A DNA stretch of 64,000 bases from Catenulispora acidiphila DSM 44928 (GTDB taxonomy: Bacteria > Actinomycetota > Actinomycetes > Streptomycetales > Catenulisporaceae): assembly GCF_000024025.1 (NCBI RefSeq), contig NC_013131.1, positions 1,922,001 to 1,986,000 of the forward strand, read 5' to 3'. The notes under the pieces are model-generated. The model made no database searches and was not told the DNA's origin. It saw only the letters and a list, made by a program, of their open reading frames with translations. Position 1 is the stretch's first letter; every line of letters begins with the position of its first letter. A program made the position numbers and the translations under genes. This document shows, in pieces, positions 38,420-46,559 of this stretch.

Positions 38420-39999
38420 GCCGCGCGTTCGGCGTCCTTCACCAGCTCGGCGGCCTTCTCGCCGATCACGATGCTCGGCGCGTTCGTGTGACCCCGGATG
38501 ATCGTCGGCATCACCGACGCGTCGGCCACGCGCAGCCCTTCGATGCCGCGTACCCGCAGCTCCGGGTCCACCACCGAGGCAGCGTCGGTGCCCATGCGAC
38601 ACGTGCCGACCGGGTGGTACAGCGTCTGCGCGTACCGGCGGATCGAGGCTTCGTACAGCTCCGCGCCGGACAGTCCGGGGAGCAGCATGTAGCCGTCGCT
38701 GTACGGCGCGAGCTGTGGGGCGGCGGCGATCTTCTCGCACAGCGCGACGCCGCGTGTCAGGGTCGCGTAGTCCAGACCGTCGGGGTCGCTCAGGTACGCG
38801 GGGTCGATGGTCGGCGCGGCGGTGGGATCGAGCGTGGAGAGCGTGATCGTGCCCTGCGAACGCGGCTTCTGCAGGACCGCGCTGATCGTGTAGCCGTGCT
38901 CCTTCGGGCGCGTCAGTCCCTCGTCGAGGAACGCCACCGGTGCGAACACGATCTCGATGTCCGGCTGCTCGAGGCCGTCTTCGCTGGTGGTGTACAGGTA
39001 CGCCTCGCCGACGTTCGACGACAGCGGTCCATGCCGCTTGGCCAGGTAGCGCGCGAAGCCCGCCGGGGTGCGGCCGCTGATCAGGGTCTTGACGTTCTTG
39101 GCCTTCACCACGATGCCGGCGGCGAGGTGGTCGCGCAGATTGCGGCCGACCTCGGGGACGTCGGCGACGATTTTGACGCCCCGCTGCTTCAGGTGGTCGG
39201 CCGGACCGACGCCGGAGAGCATGAGCAGCTGCGGGGTGTTCACCGTGCCGCCGCACAGGATCACCTCGCGGCGCGCCGCCACCGAGCCGACGCGGCGGCC
39301 GTCGAGGTAGCGCACGCCGGTGGCGCGCTGGTCGTGGAACAGGATCCGGGTCGCCAGCGCGCCGGTGAGCACGACCAGGTTGGGCCGGGACCGCGCGGGC
39401 TTCAGATAGGCGTCGGCGGCCGACCAGCGGCGGCCCTCGTGCTGTGTCACGGCGGTCTGCGTGCCGGGGACGCCCAGGTCGCCGCACGCCTGGAGGAAGC
39501 GCGCGGTCAGCGGATGCGGCGAGCGCAGGTCCTGCACGCGCACCGGTCCGGTCGCGCCGTGCTCGATGCCGTCCGGGGCGGCGCTGAACGCCTCGACGCG
39601 CCGCAGTGCCGCGCTGATCTCCTCCGGTCCCCAGGTGGGACCTGCGGCCGCGGCCCACTCCTCGTAGTCCGCCGGGTAGCCGGTCACCCACATCATGGCG
39701 TTGATCGAGGAGGAGCCGCCGAGCATCCGGCCGCGCGGCCAGTAGATCCGGCGTCCGCCGAGCTGGGGCTGGTTGACGGTGCGGTAGGCCCAGTCGAGCT
39801 TGGTCTCGAAGAGCTCTGAGAAGGCGGCCGGGATGTGGATCAGCGGATTGCGATCCGCCGGTCCCGCCTCCAGCAGTGCCACCCGGCAGCCGGGGTCCTG
39901 CGACAAGCGCGCGGCCACCGCGGATCCGGCTGAGCCGGCTCCGACGACGACATAGTCGTAGACATTGCCGGTATCGGTCCGCGCGTCGTCGATCGCCAT
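38407..39999 (-). CDS. GMC-family FAD oxidoreductase (choline dehydrogenase-like)
   Basis: A 530-residue flavoenzyme. The FAD motif is V-V-V-G-A-G-S-A-G-S (about residues 17-26). GMC signature 1 (P-R-G-R-M-L-G-G-S-S-S-I-N) is near 88 and signature 2 (L-C-G-G-T-V-N-T-P-Q-L-L-M-L-S-G) is near 250. The C-terminal catalytic part has H-P-V-G-T-C-R-M-G and the final R-G-H-T-N-A-P. It oxidises alcohols such as choline or polyethylene glycol; no betaine aldehyde dehydrogenase is adjacent, so the substrate is open. ATG 39999 was chosen; upstream codons in frame look non-coding. It lies seven bases after the DUF6295 gene and is likely cotranscribed. Confidence 0.9.
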   Translation of the reverse strand: MAIDDARTDTGNVYDYVVVGAGSAGSAVAARLSQDPGCRVALLEAGPADRNPLIHIPAAFSELFETKLDWAYRTVNQPQLGGRRIYWPRGRMLGGSSSINAMMWVTGYPADYEEWAAAAGPTWGPEEISAALRRVEAFSAAPDGIEHGATGPVRVQDLRSPHPLTARFLQACGDLGVPGTQTAVTQHEGRRWSAADAYLKPARSRPNLVVLTGALATRILFHDQRATGVRYLDGRRVGSVAARREVILCGGTVNTPQLLMLSGVGPADHLKQRGVKIVADVPEVGRNLRDHLAAGIVVKAKNVKTLISGRTPAGFARYLAKRHGPLSSNVGEAYLYTTSEDGLEQPDIEIVFAPVAFLDEGLTRPKEHGYTISAVLQKPRSQGTITLSTLDPTAAPTIDPAYLSDPDGLDYATLTRGVALCEKIAAAPQLAPYSDGYMLLPGLSGAELYEASIRRYAQTLYHPVGTCRMGTDAASVVDPELRVRGIEGLRVADASVMPTIIRGHTNAPSIVIGEKAAELVKDAERAARKR

Positions 40000-40009
40000 G
40001 TCTATGACG

Positions 40010-40303
40010 TTAGACCTGGGATGTGCCGATGAGTAGCCCCGGCGGGAGCATGCCCTCCGGCACGCTCTCAAGCGCTGTGAGAATGGCTTGCGCCAGGTCG
40101 TAGGCGGCTCGCGCGGTCAGTTCCAGCGCGATGCGCGCCGACGGTCCGCGCTCGGGATTGCGCAGGTCGATGTTCAGGGTGTGCTCGTCGGTGGCGTGCA
40201 CCGGATGGTCGTAGTAGACGCTGGCCTCGGTGACGCGGATCCAGGTCGCGGTGCCCTTGGCGCTGCCGGCGACGGCGAGCTTGAAGGTCTGGTAGGTGCA
40301 CAT
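40010..40303 (-). CDS. DUF6295-like small protein
   Basis: A 97-residue protein starting M-C-T-Y-Q-T-F-K-L-A-V-A-G-S-A-K-G. It has V-Y-Y-D-H-P-V-H-A and H-T-L-N-I-D-L-R-N-P in the middle and a helical end (A-A-Y-D-L-A-Q-A-I-L). I believe this is the DUF6295 family found in actinobacteria; its function is unknown. An in-frame ATG 48 bases earlier (40351) would extend it, but the family opens at M-C-T-Y-Q and the extension looks random. It is the first gene before the GMC oxidoreductase and divergent from the nitric oxide synthase. Confidence 0.75.
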   Translation of the reverse strand: MCTYQTFKLAVAGSAKGTATWIRVTEASVYYDHPVHATDEHTLNIDLRNPERGPSARIALELTARAAYDLAQAILTALESVPEGMLPPGLLIGTSQV

Positions 40304-40396
40304 CGGGACCGGATCCTCACAATCGGTAGTACGAACACCAGTTGTAGACATACGATGACGCTCTGCATTCGCCCGTCGAGCGTAGGGGGGATACCC

Positions 40397-41563
40397 GTGT
40401 TCCGTAACGCGATACGCCAGAAGCGCCCTGCCGAACGATTATCGAGCCTGGCCAGCTTATCCAGTGCCGAAGGACTGTCCGAGGAAGCCGACCGCTTCCT
40501 GCACGAGTGCTACACCGAGCTCGACCGCACCGCCGAACTCCCCGCCCGCCGCCGCGCCGTGGCCGCCGCGATCCACACCAGCGGCACGTACGACCACACC
40601 TTCGCCGAACTCGAATACGGCGCCCGCGTCGCCTGGCGCAACTCCTCCCGCTGCATAGGCCGCCTCTACTGGCAGTCGCTGAAACTGCGCGACCACCGCG
40701 ACACCGACCGGCCGCTGCGCATCGCCGCGGAGTGTGTCAGCCATCTGCGCGAAGCCACCAACGGCGGCCGCATCCGCCCGACCATCACCGTCTTCGCCCC
40801 GGACCGCCCCGGCCGCCCCGGCCCGCGCATCCGCAACGAACAGCTCATCCGCTACGCCGGCTACAAAGTCGAAGACGGCGGCGTCGTGGGCGACCCGCGC
40901 AATATCGAGCTCACGGACACCGTCCGCACCCTCGGCTGGTACGGCCACGGCACCGCCTTCGACGTCCTCCCCCTGGTGATCGAGGCGCCCGGCTACCGCC
41001 CCTACATCCACGTCATCCCGCAGGACAGCGTCCTGGAAGTCCCCTTGTCCCACCCCCGCCACCCCTGGTTCGCCGACCTCGGCGTCCGCTGGCACGCGGT
41101 CCCGGTGATCAGCGACATGTGCCTGGAAATCGGCGGCCTCCACTACCCCTGCGCCCCCTTCAACGGCTGGTACATGGGCACCGAGATCGGCTCCCGCAAC
41201 CTCGCCGACACCGACCGCTACGACCTCCTCCCGACCATCGCCGCCAACCTCGGCCTGGACACCACCACCGACCGCACCCTCTGGCGCGACCGAGCACTGG
41301 TCGAGCTGAACGTCGCAGTCCTGCACTCCTACGAGGCCGCCGGCGTCACCATCGCCGACCACCACACCGAGGCCCACAGGTTCCTGAAACACGTGGCCAA
41401 GGAGGAGCGCGCCGGCAGAGTGTGCCCCGCGGAGTGGTCATGGATCGTGCCACCGCTGTCGGGCAGCGCCACGGCAGTGTTCCACCGGTATTACGACGAG
41501 GTGGACGTGCGGCCGAACTTCGTGCGGCATGAGGGCCCGCCAGCCCCAACGCGTGCGCAGTGA
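40397..41563 (+). CDS. nos: Bacterial nitric oxide synthase, oxygenase domain only
   Basis: A 388-residue haem enzyme that oxidises L-arginine to citrulline and nitric oxide. The haem-thiolate cysteine lies in W-R-N-S-S-R-C-I-G-R (near residue 80); the substrate site shows N-G-W-Y-M-G-T-E-I-G-S-R-N (near 260), with the glutamate that holds the arginine guanidinium. There is no reductase domain or calmodulin site, so electrons must come from a separate flavoprotein, as in Bacillus. GTG 40397 has AGGGGGG upstream; an in-frame ATG at 40355 is an alternative. Unlike the thaxtomin enzyme TxtD, no nitrating P450 is adjacent. Confidence 0.95.
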   Translation: MFRNAIRQKRPAERLSSLASLSSAEGLSEEADRFLHECYTELDRTAELPARRRAVAAAIHTSGTYDHTFAELEYGARVAWRNSSRCIGRLYWQSLKLRDHRDTDRPLRIAAECVSHLREATNGGRIRPTITVFAPDRPGRPGPRIRNEQLIRYAGYKVEDGGVVGDPRNIELTDTVRTLGWYGHGTAFDVLPLVIEAPGYRPYIHVIPQDSVLEVPLSHPRHPWFADLGVRWHAVPVISDMCLEIGGLHYPCAPFNGWYMGTEIGSRNLADTDRYDLLPTIAANLGLDTTTDRTLWRDRALVELNVAVLHSYEAAGVTIADHHTEAHRFLKHVAKEERAGRVCPAEWSWIVPPLSGSATAVFHRYYDEVDVRPNFVRHEGPPAPTRAQ

Positions 41564-41747
41564 CTCGGACCACGCGCGGTGGTGTCCCTCCACAACCGCC
41601 GGCCGCCAACGCGACCCATCACCCCCCCACCGCTCCACAACCCGTCAGCACCGGAAAATGGTGGGCAACCTCCCCGCCGCCCTGCCGCGTTAGGAGGGAT
41701 GGCGCCCGGTCGGGTGCCGCTCGGCCTTGGTGGCGACGGGGGAAACC

Positions 41748-42287
41748 GTGCGAGAACCGGATGGATTCCGGGAGTTCCTGGCAGCGCGCCAGGCCCATCT
41801 GCTGCGCGCGGCGTGGGTTCTGACCGGTGATGTGCAGTTGGCGGAGGATCTGCTGCAGACGGCGCTGGTCAAGGTGTTGCCGCGGTGGGAGCGGTTGGCG
41901 CGGGACGGTGCGCTGGAGCCGTATCTGCGCAAGACGATGATCAACACTGCGACGTCGTGGTGGCGGCGGAGGTGGCACGGGGAGGTGCCCTCGGGGCATG
42001 TGCCCAGCCTCACGGCGCGGCGCGGCGCCGGGTGGGAGCCGGTCGGCGGGGGAGCGGAGTTCGAGGCGATCGACGACCGGTCGGTGCTGGGCGCGGCGCT
42101 GCGGGCGCTGCCGGCGCGGCAGCGTGCCGTGGTGCTGCTGCGCTACTACCTCGACATGTCCGAGGCCGAGACCGCGGTGATGCTCGGCTGCAGCCAGGGA
42201 ACCGTGAAGAGCCAGAGTTCGAAGGCGCTCGCTGCGCTGCGTGGTCGGCTCGCCCCCGCCCAGCGAGCCCAGGAGGTCTCGGTATGA
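41748..42287 (+). CDS. SigE-family ECF sigma factor
   Basis: A 179-residue sigma factor of the actinobacterial SigE/SACE type. Region 2 runs from F-R-E-F-L-A-A-R-Q-A-H-L-L-R-A-A through A-E-D-L-L-Q-T-A-L-V-K-V-L-P-R-W; region 4 contains L-P-A-R-Q-R-A-V-V-L-L-R-Y-Y and S-Q-G-T-V-K-S-Q-S-S-K-A-L. GTG 41748 has GGGGGA five bases upstream, which favours it over the earlier GTG at 41730. The gene overlaps the next one by four bases (ATGA), pairing it with a membrane protein. Confidence 0.88.
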   Translation: MREPDGFREFLAARQAHLLRAAWVLTGDVQLAEDLLQTALVKVLPRWERLARDGALEPYLRKTMINTATSWWRRRWHGEVPSGHVPSLTARRGAGWEPVGGGAEFEAIDDRSVLGAALRALPARQRAVVLLRYYLDMSEAETAVMLGCSQGTVKSQSSKALAALRGRLAPAQRAQEVSV

Positions 42288-43282
42288 CGTACGAGCACGG
42301 CTTCGAAGAGCACGAAGAAGATCTGCGCCGGGACTCCCTGCGCGGCGGCGCACCGCGCGCGGGCGAACCACGCGAAGGCGCGACTGACGAACCCGAAGAA
42401 GACGAATTGCTCCGCGTCCTCCTCACCGAGGCGGCGCCGGAGTTCGACGTCACCACCGCGCTCGGCGACCGCGTCCTGGCCGGCGCCACCCGCCGTCGGG
42501 CGCGCACCCGGACGTTCGGCGGCGTCGGCGCGTTCGCGGCGCTGGCCGTCGGCGTACTCGCGGTCGCGCCGCTGGCCGGCTGGGGCGGCCACGGATCCGG
42601 CACGGCCCGCGCCACGCCCGCTCCGGGAGCGCTCGCCGCGTCCTCCTCCGCCGCGCCGACGTCCGCGCCGTCAGCCTCGCCCTCGCCGTCATCATCGGTG
42701 CCGGCGACGCCGTCGGGGTCCGCGACGCCGACGACGCCGCCGGGCTCCACCTCGCGGCTCACCGCGCTGCCGAGCGCCTCCTTCACCGTCACCTTCACCC
42801 CGCCGGCCTACCTCCCGGACTGGAACTCGCCGAAGATGAAGGCCGTGGACCGAGTGGCCGCCGCCTTGGGGTCCGGCCACGACAACTCCTACATGGGAGT
42901 CGGCCTGACCGGCCAGGACTTCGCCACCGGCGACTACAAACCCGGAGCCGGCACCGACGCGAGCCCGATCGTCGTCTTCCGCAAGCCGGTCTCCGACCCG
43001 ACGCTGGTCCACGCCGCGGTCAAGGCCGCCGCGCCCTACAGCGTGGTGTTCCAGGACACCGTCCTCAACGCCTCCGAGCAGTGGTTCCTCGGCCACCGGC
43101 TCGAGCAGGACAAGGACTACTGGAAGGCCCAGGGCGTGACGTTCCTCACCGGGCTGCAGCTGAACGGCACCATCACCATCTCCACGGCCGACCCGGCCAA
43201 GGTCGTGCCGCTGCTGGAACAGCACTACGGCTACGACGGCCGCGTCTTCGTGGGACAGGTGTGGCCGCCGACGGGATCGTAG
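42284..43282 (+). CDS. Single-pass membrane partner of the SigE-family factor
   Basis: A 332-residue protein. Residues 1-75 are acidic and cytosolic, with D-E-L-L-R-V-L-L-T-E-A-A and a helical R-V-L-A-G-A-T-R-R-R-A-R. One membrane helix lies at about 80-100 (A-A-L-A-V-G-V-L-A-V-A-P-L). An outer Ser/Ala/Pro/Thr spacer follows (110-155), then a 175-residue extracytoplasmic domain that I do not recognise. Such layouts are common for proteins cotranscribed with SigE-family factors and may act as anti-sigma or sensor; no zinc-binding HxxxCxxC motif is seen. AGGAGG precedes its ATG, which overlaps the sigma stop. Confidence 0.75.
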   Translation: MTYEHGFEEHEEDLRRDSLRGGAPRAGEPREGATDEPEEDELLRVLLTEAAPEFDVTTALGDRVLAGATRRRARTRTFGGVGAFAALAVGVLAVAPLAGWGGHGSGTARATPAPGALAASSSAAPTSAPSASPSPSSSVPATPSGSATPTTPPGSTSRLTALPSASFTVTFTPPAYLPDWNSPKMKAVDRVAAALGSGHDNSYMGVGLTGQDFATGDYKPGAGTDASPIVVFRKPVSDPTLVHAAVKAAAPYSVVFQDTVLNASEQWFLGHRLEQDKDYWKAQGVTFLTGLQLNGTITISTADPAKVVPLLEQHYGYDGRVFVGQVWPPTGS

Positions 43283-43309
43283 AACCCGCCGGCGGCCTGA
43301 GAGCCCGCT

Positions 43310-44587
43310 CTACAGATACAACCCCGTCCCGGTGTCGTCGCCCGCCGAGGCGACCGGCTCGCTCCCGTCCCGCGCCGCGATCAGCTCGGCCAGCGTCACC
43401 CCGCCGATCGGTCCGCCGGAGCCCGTGGCGCCGCGCCCCAGGCGCGCCGCCGCGACCCGCGCCGGATCCGCGCCCTCGCGGTCCAGCCAGGCCAGCGCCT
43501 CGGCGCGGGGCAGCGGGCCGACCTCGATCTGCGCCAGGCAGCGCCCGGGCCTTATGACCGCCGGGTGCAGGCTGGCCAGGTTCTCGTTGGTGGTGATCGC
43601 GACCAGCACGTCGCGACCCTGGCCGAGCAGCCCGTCGGTGAGGTTCAGCAGCCGGGACAGCGCCTGGCCGCTGGTCGCCTTGGCCTCCCCGCGGATCAGC
43701 TCGTCGCAGTCCTCGAGCAGCAGCAGGCGCCAGCGCCGGCGGTTCTCCTCGTCCTCGCCGTGGCCGTGGTACTCCACGCCCATCGCGACCTCCATGAGGT
43801 AGCCGGGGGAGGAGAACAGCGCGTCGGGGTCCAGGACGTAGTCCACCTGGCACCACTCGCGCCACTCGCGCGCCAGGGTGCGCAGCGCCGTGGTCTTGCC
43901 GGTGCCGGGGGCGCCGTGCAGCAGGATCATGCGGCCGGTGGCCTCGGTGCGGCGCACCGCCATCAGCTTGTCGATGGCGGCCGAGGCGCTCGCGGAGTAG
44001 TTCTGGCGGACGGCCTCCCACGGCTCGGCCGTGATGGTGCGGACCGTGCGGTACGGGCCGCGCTGCGGCGCGGCGTACCAGAAGCCGACGGAGACCTTCT
44101 CCTCTTCCGGCTCCTCCTCGGCCGCCACGCCGTCGGTGGCCTGCTCCAGGATCTTGGCCGCCAGCTCCGGGGTCTCGGCGACCACCGTGACCTCGCCGCC
44201 GCCGCTGGACCAGCGCACCGAGCGCGCCGTCCAGCCCGGTCCCGCGGTCAGGCACGACTCCCGCTTGTCCTCCACCACCGAGCGCAGGACCTCGCCCTCG
44301 GCCGGGACCAGCGTCGCGTCCTCGCGCAGCGCGTCCAGCCGGGCGTGCCGGGCGTGCGGCTGCAGGCCGGTGGTGAACGGCGTCAGCAGCAGCGCGTCCA
44401 CCACGTCGTAGGGGGTGTCGGAGTCGTCGATGGTCACCCGGAAGGGCAGCCGGGCTCCGGGGTCGCTGGCGGGGTCGCTCGCCGGGTCGCTCGCAGTGCG
44501 CCTTTCCGGAGCCCGCGGAGTGTCTCCGCCGGAGTCGGGCGCCGGTCGCGTGGCAGGCCCCTGAGGGCGCTGGCGGGGCAGCGTCAT
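43310..44587 (-). CDS. AAA ATPase with N-terminal DUF5925 domain
   Basis: A 425-residue cytosolic ATPase. Residues 45-165 match the DUF5925 domain found next to AAA modules in actinobacteria. The AAA core has Walker A G-A-P-G-T-G-K-T-T near 223, Walker B L-L-L-L-E-D-C-D-E near 285, a sensor-1 asparagine in A-I-T-T-N-E-N, and an arginine in V-I-R-P-G-R-C near 345. The first 40 residues contain a D-P-A-S repeat. Its targets are unknown; it is likely a remodelling ATPase. It converges on the sigma-partner gene with 27 bases between them. Confidence 0.85.
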   Translation of the reverse strand: MTLPRQRPQGPATRPAPDSGGDTPRAPERRTASDPASDPASDPGARLPFRVTIDDSDTPYDVVDALLLTPFTTGLQPHARHARLDALREDATLVPAEGEVLRSVVEDKRESCLTAGPGWTARSVRWSSGGGEVTVVAETPELAAKILEQATDGVAAEEEPEEEKVSVGFWYAAPQRGPYRTVRTITAEPWEAVRQNYSASASAAIDKLMAVRRTEATGRMILLHGAPGTGKTTALRTLAREWREWCQVDYVLDPDALFSSPGYLMEVAMGVEYHGHGEDEENRRRWRLLLLEDCDELIRGEAKATSGQALSRLLNLTDGLLGQGRDVLVAITTNENLASLHPAVIRPGRCLAQIEVGPLPRAEALAWLDREGADPARVAAARLGRGATGSGGPIGGVTLAELIAARDGSEPVASAGDDTGTGLYL

Positions 44588-44733
44588 GTCCTCGATGATC
44601 CCGCCCGGGGGCGTCCGGCCACAACACGTTTGTCGAGGTTCATGCGTACTCGGCGCGCCGCGAGGGTTGTTTTACCCGCACTTTGCCGAGCCGGGGACCG
44701 GGCCCTCGGCGGTCGAAGATACGATGACCGACC

Positions 44734-45756
44734 ATGAGCTCGCCCGACAGCACCCCGCCCTGGGGGACGCCCCAGTCACCGTCCGGTGCCGCCAATCCTG
44801 CTCCGCCGCCGATGATGTCCCCTTACGGCATGCCGCTGTCCGACGGCGGCCCTGAGGGAACCGGCGGCTCCGGAAACCAGGGCGGTCAGGGCGGCTACGG
44901 CGGTTACGGCGGCCACGGCCCGGGCGACGGAGACCCCGGCGACTCCGGCCGCCGCCGCAAGACCCTGATCGCCTCGGCGCTCGCCGTGGTGGCCGTGGTC
45001 GGCATCGGAGGCGCGGTGGCCTCCATGAACAGCGGCTCGCACAAGCCCGACACGGCGTCCCTGGCCGGCGCCGGAGCCTCCGAATCCAGCAGTTCCACGC
45101 CGGGCGACGGCTCGGCGGTGATCGCCAACGGCGGCGGCAAGCCCGACGGCGACGACATGGCGGCCGCCTCGACCAACGGCGCGCAGGGCGCGAACGTGCC
45201 CGGCAACCCGACCTCCACCGGTACTCCGACCGGCGGACACACCGGCCCGAGCACGAGCCCCGGCAGCCCGAGCACGAGCCACCCGGCCACCTCGACCCAC
45301 CCGGGCAGCACGGCGTCCTCGCACCCCGGCACCCCGGTCGTCTCGAACCCGCCGCCCAGCGCGGCCAAGCCCAGCGCCCCGGCCACCACCGTCACCGTGT
45401 CCGTGCCCTCCACCGACTGCACGTACATGGACCTCCCGGCCTCGAAGATGCCGCAGATCAAGCAAGGCTCGACCAACGTCAACGCGGTCAAGCAGGTCCA
45501 GTGCCTGCTGAAGAAGTCGGAACTGGGCATCAAGCCGCTGGCGATCGACGGCCAGTGGGGTTCGGACACGCAATCCGCGATGACCGCCTTCCAGAAGTGC
45601 AACAACGCCCCGACCGTGCACTCGCCCGGCGGCACCCCTCCGTACCCGAAGCTCTCCGTGGACGGCGTCGCCGGTCCCCAGACGTGGGCGGACCTTTACT
45701 TCTGGGACAACCAGTACTTCAACGGGACCTCGTACTACTGCAACGGAACTCGCTGA
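44734..45756 (+). CDS. Membrane-anchored peptidoglycan-binding domain protein
   Basis: A 340-residue cell-envelope protein. An 75-residue cytosolic Pro/Gly/Ser-rich tail precedes R-R-R-K-T-L-I and one membrane helix (A-S-A-L-A-V-V-A-V-V-G-I-G-G). A long Ser/Thr/Pro/His spacer follows (about 100-225), then a PG_binding_1-like domain: V-N-A-V-K-Q-V-Q-C-L-L, L-A-I-D-G-Q-W-G-S-D-T, L-S-V-D-G-V-A-G-P-Q-T-W-A. Cysteines at about 229, 251 and 288 may form disulphides outside. It probably anchors to cell-wall peptidoglycan; no enzymatic domain is fused. Confidence 0.85.
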   Translation: MSSPDSTPPWGTPQSPSGAANPAPPPMMSPYGMPLSDGGPEGTGGSGNQGGQGGYGGYGGHGPGDGDPGDSGRRRKTLIASALAVVAVVGIGGAVASMNSGSHKPDTASLAGAGASESSSSTPGDGSAVIANGGGKPDGDDMAAASTNGAQGANVPGNPTSTGTPTGGHTGPSTSPGSPSTSHPATSTHPGSTASSHPGTPVVSNPPPSAAKPSAPATTVTVSVPSTDCTYMDLPASKMPQIKQGSTNVNAVKQVQCLLKKSELGIKPLAIDGQWGSDTQSAMTAFQKCNNAPTVHSPGGTPPYPKLSVDGVAGPQTWADLYFWDNQYFNGTSYYCNGTR

Positions 45757-45783
45757 CGGCGCCGTGATGGTAGGCATGGTCCC

Positions 45784-46506
45784 GTGGCCGCAGTCCTCCT
45801 GATCTTCTTCGGGTTCATCGTCGCCCTCGGGGTGGCTGGAGCCGTCGCCAACTCCCGCCGCAAGCGGGCCCTGGCCGCCATGGCCTCCGCCAAGCAGTGG
45901 CAGCTGACGAAGAAAGACCGCCGGCTGCCCGACACCTTCGGCGGCCGGCCGTTCGCCACCGGGCACGACCGCATCGCGCGCATCGTGCTGAACGGCTGGC
46001 ACAACGGCCACGCCATCCTCGTGATCGACTATGAATACAAGACGCCGGCCAGTACCAGCCACCAGGTGATGCCGGGCAGCGACAGCCCATATATGACGCC
46101 GGGCAACAACAGCGACGACACCCACAACTACTGGGCCGCCTGCGTCGTCGACCTCCCGGTTCCGCTGCCCGCCGTGGAAGTAGTGCCGCGCAAGAGGCAC
46201 GCCTCCCACGCCGCCGGGCCGGGCATCCTGGCCGGCGCACCGGAGTTCGTCCGCGGCGATCCCGGATTCGACCAGCGCTATCTGGTCACCACTTTGAACC
46301 AGCAGCTCGCCGCCGACATCCTCGACCCGAAAGTGCTGTGGCTGATCGCCTCCTGGCCCGACTTCGCCTGGCGGATCGAGGGAACCAGGCTTCTGACCTG
46401 GGGCAAGGGAAAGGTCAAGCCGGTGTGGGTGGAAACCAGTCTCAACATGCTGGTGGCGCTCGCCGAGGCGTTCCCCGCCGAGGTGTGGCGCACGGCGCGC
46501 GGCTGA
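45784..46506 (+). CDS. Hypothetical membrane-anchored protein
   Basis: A 240-residue protein with an N-terminal membrane helix (V-L-L-I-F-F-G-F-I-V-A-L-G-V-A-G-A-V), then a basic R-R-K-R and a soluble cytosolic domain. The soluble part has T-F-G-G-R-P-F-A-T-G, V-I-D-Y-E-Y, and a helical L-N-M-L-V-A-L-A-E-A-F-P end. I do not recognise a named family; similar one-helix proteins of this size are common in actinobacteria. GTG 45784 starts it, 27 bases after the peptidoglycan-binding gene, so they may share a transcript. Confidence 0.65.
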   Translation: MAAVLLIFFGFIVALGVAGAVANSRRKRALAAMASAKQWQLTKKDRRLPDTFGGRPFATGHDRIARIVLNGWHNGHAILVIDYEYKTPASTSHQVMPGSDSPYMTPGNNSDDTHNYWAACVVDLPVPLPAVEVVPRKRHASHAAGPGILAGAPEFVRGDPGFDQRYLVTTLNQQLAADILDPKVLWLIASWPDFAWRIEGTRLLTWGKGKVKPVWVETSLNMLVALAEAFPAEVWRTARG

Positions 46507-46559
46507 TCCGTCCCGGGAGCGCGCCGTTCGACCCATCTGTCATGGGATGATCAGGTGGC

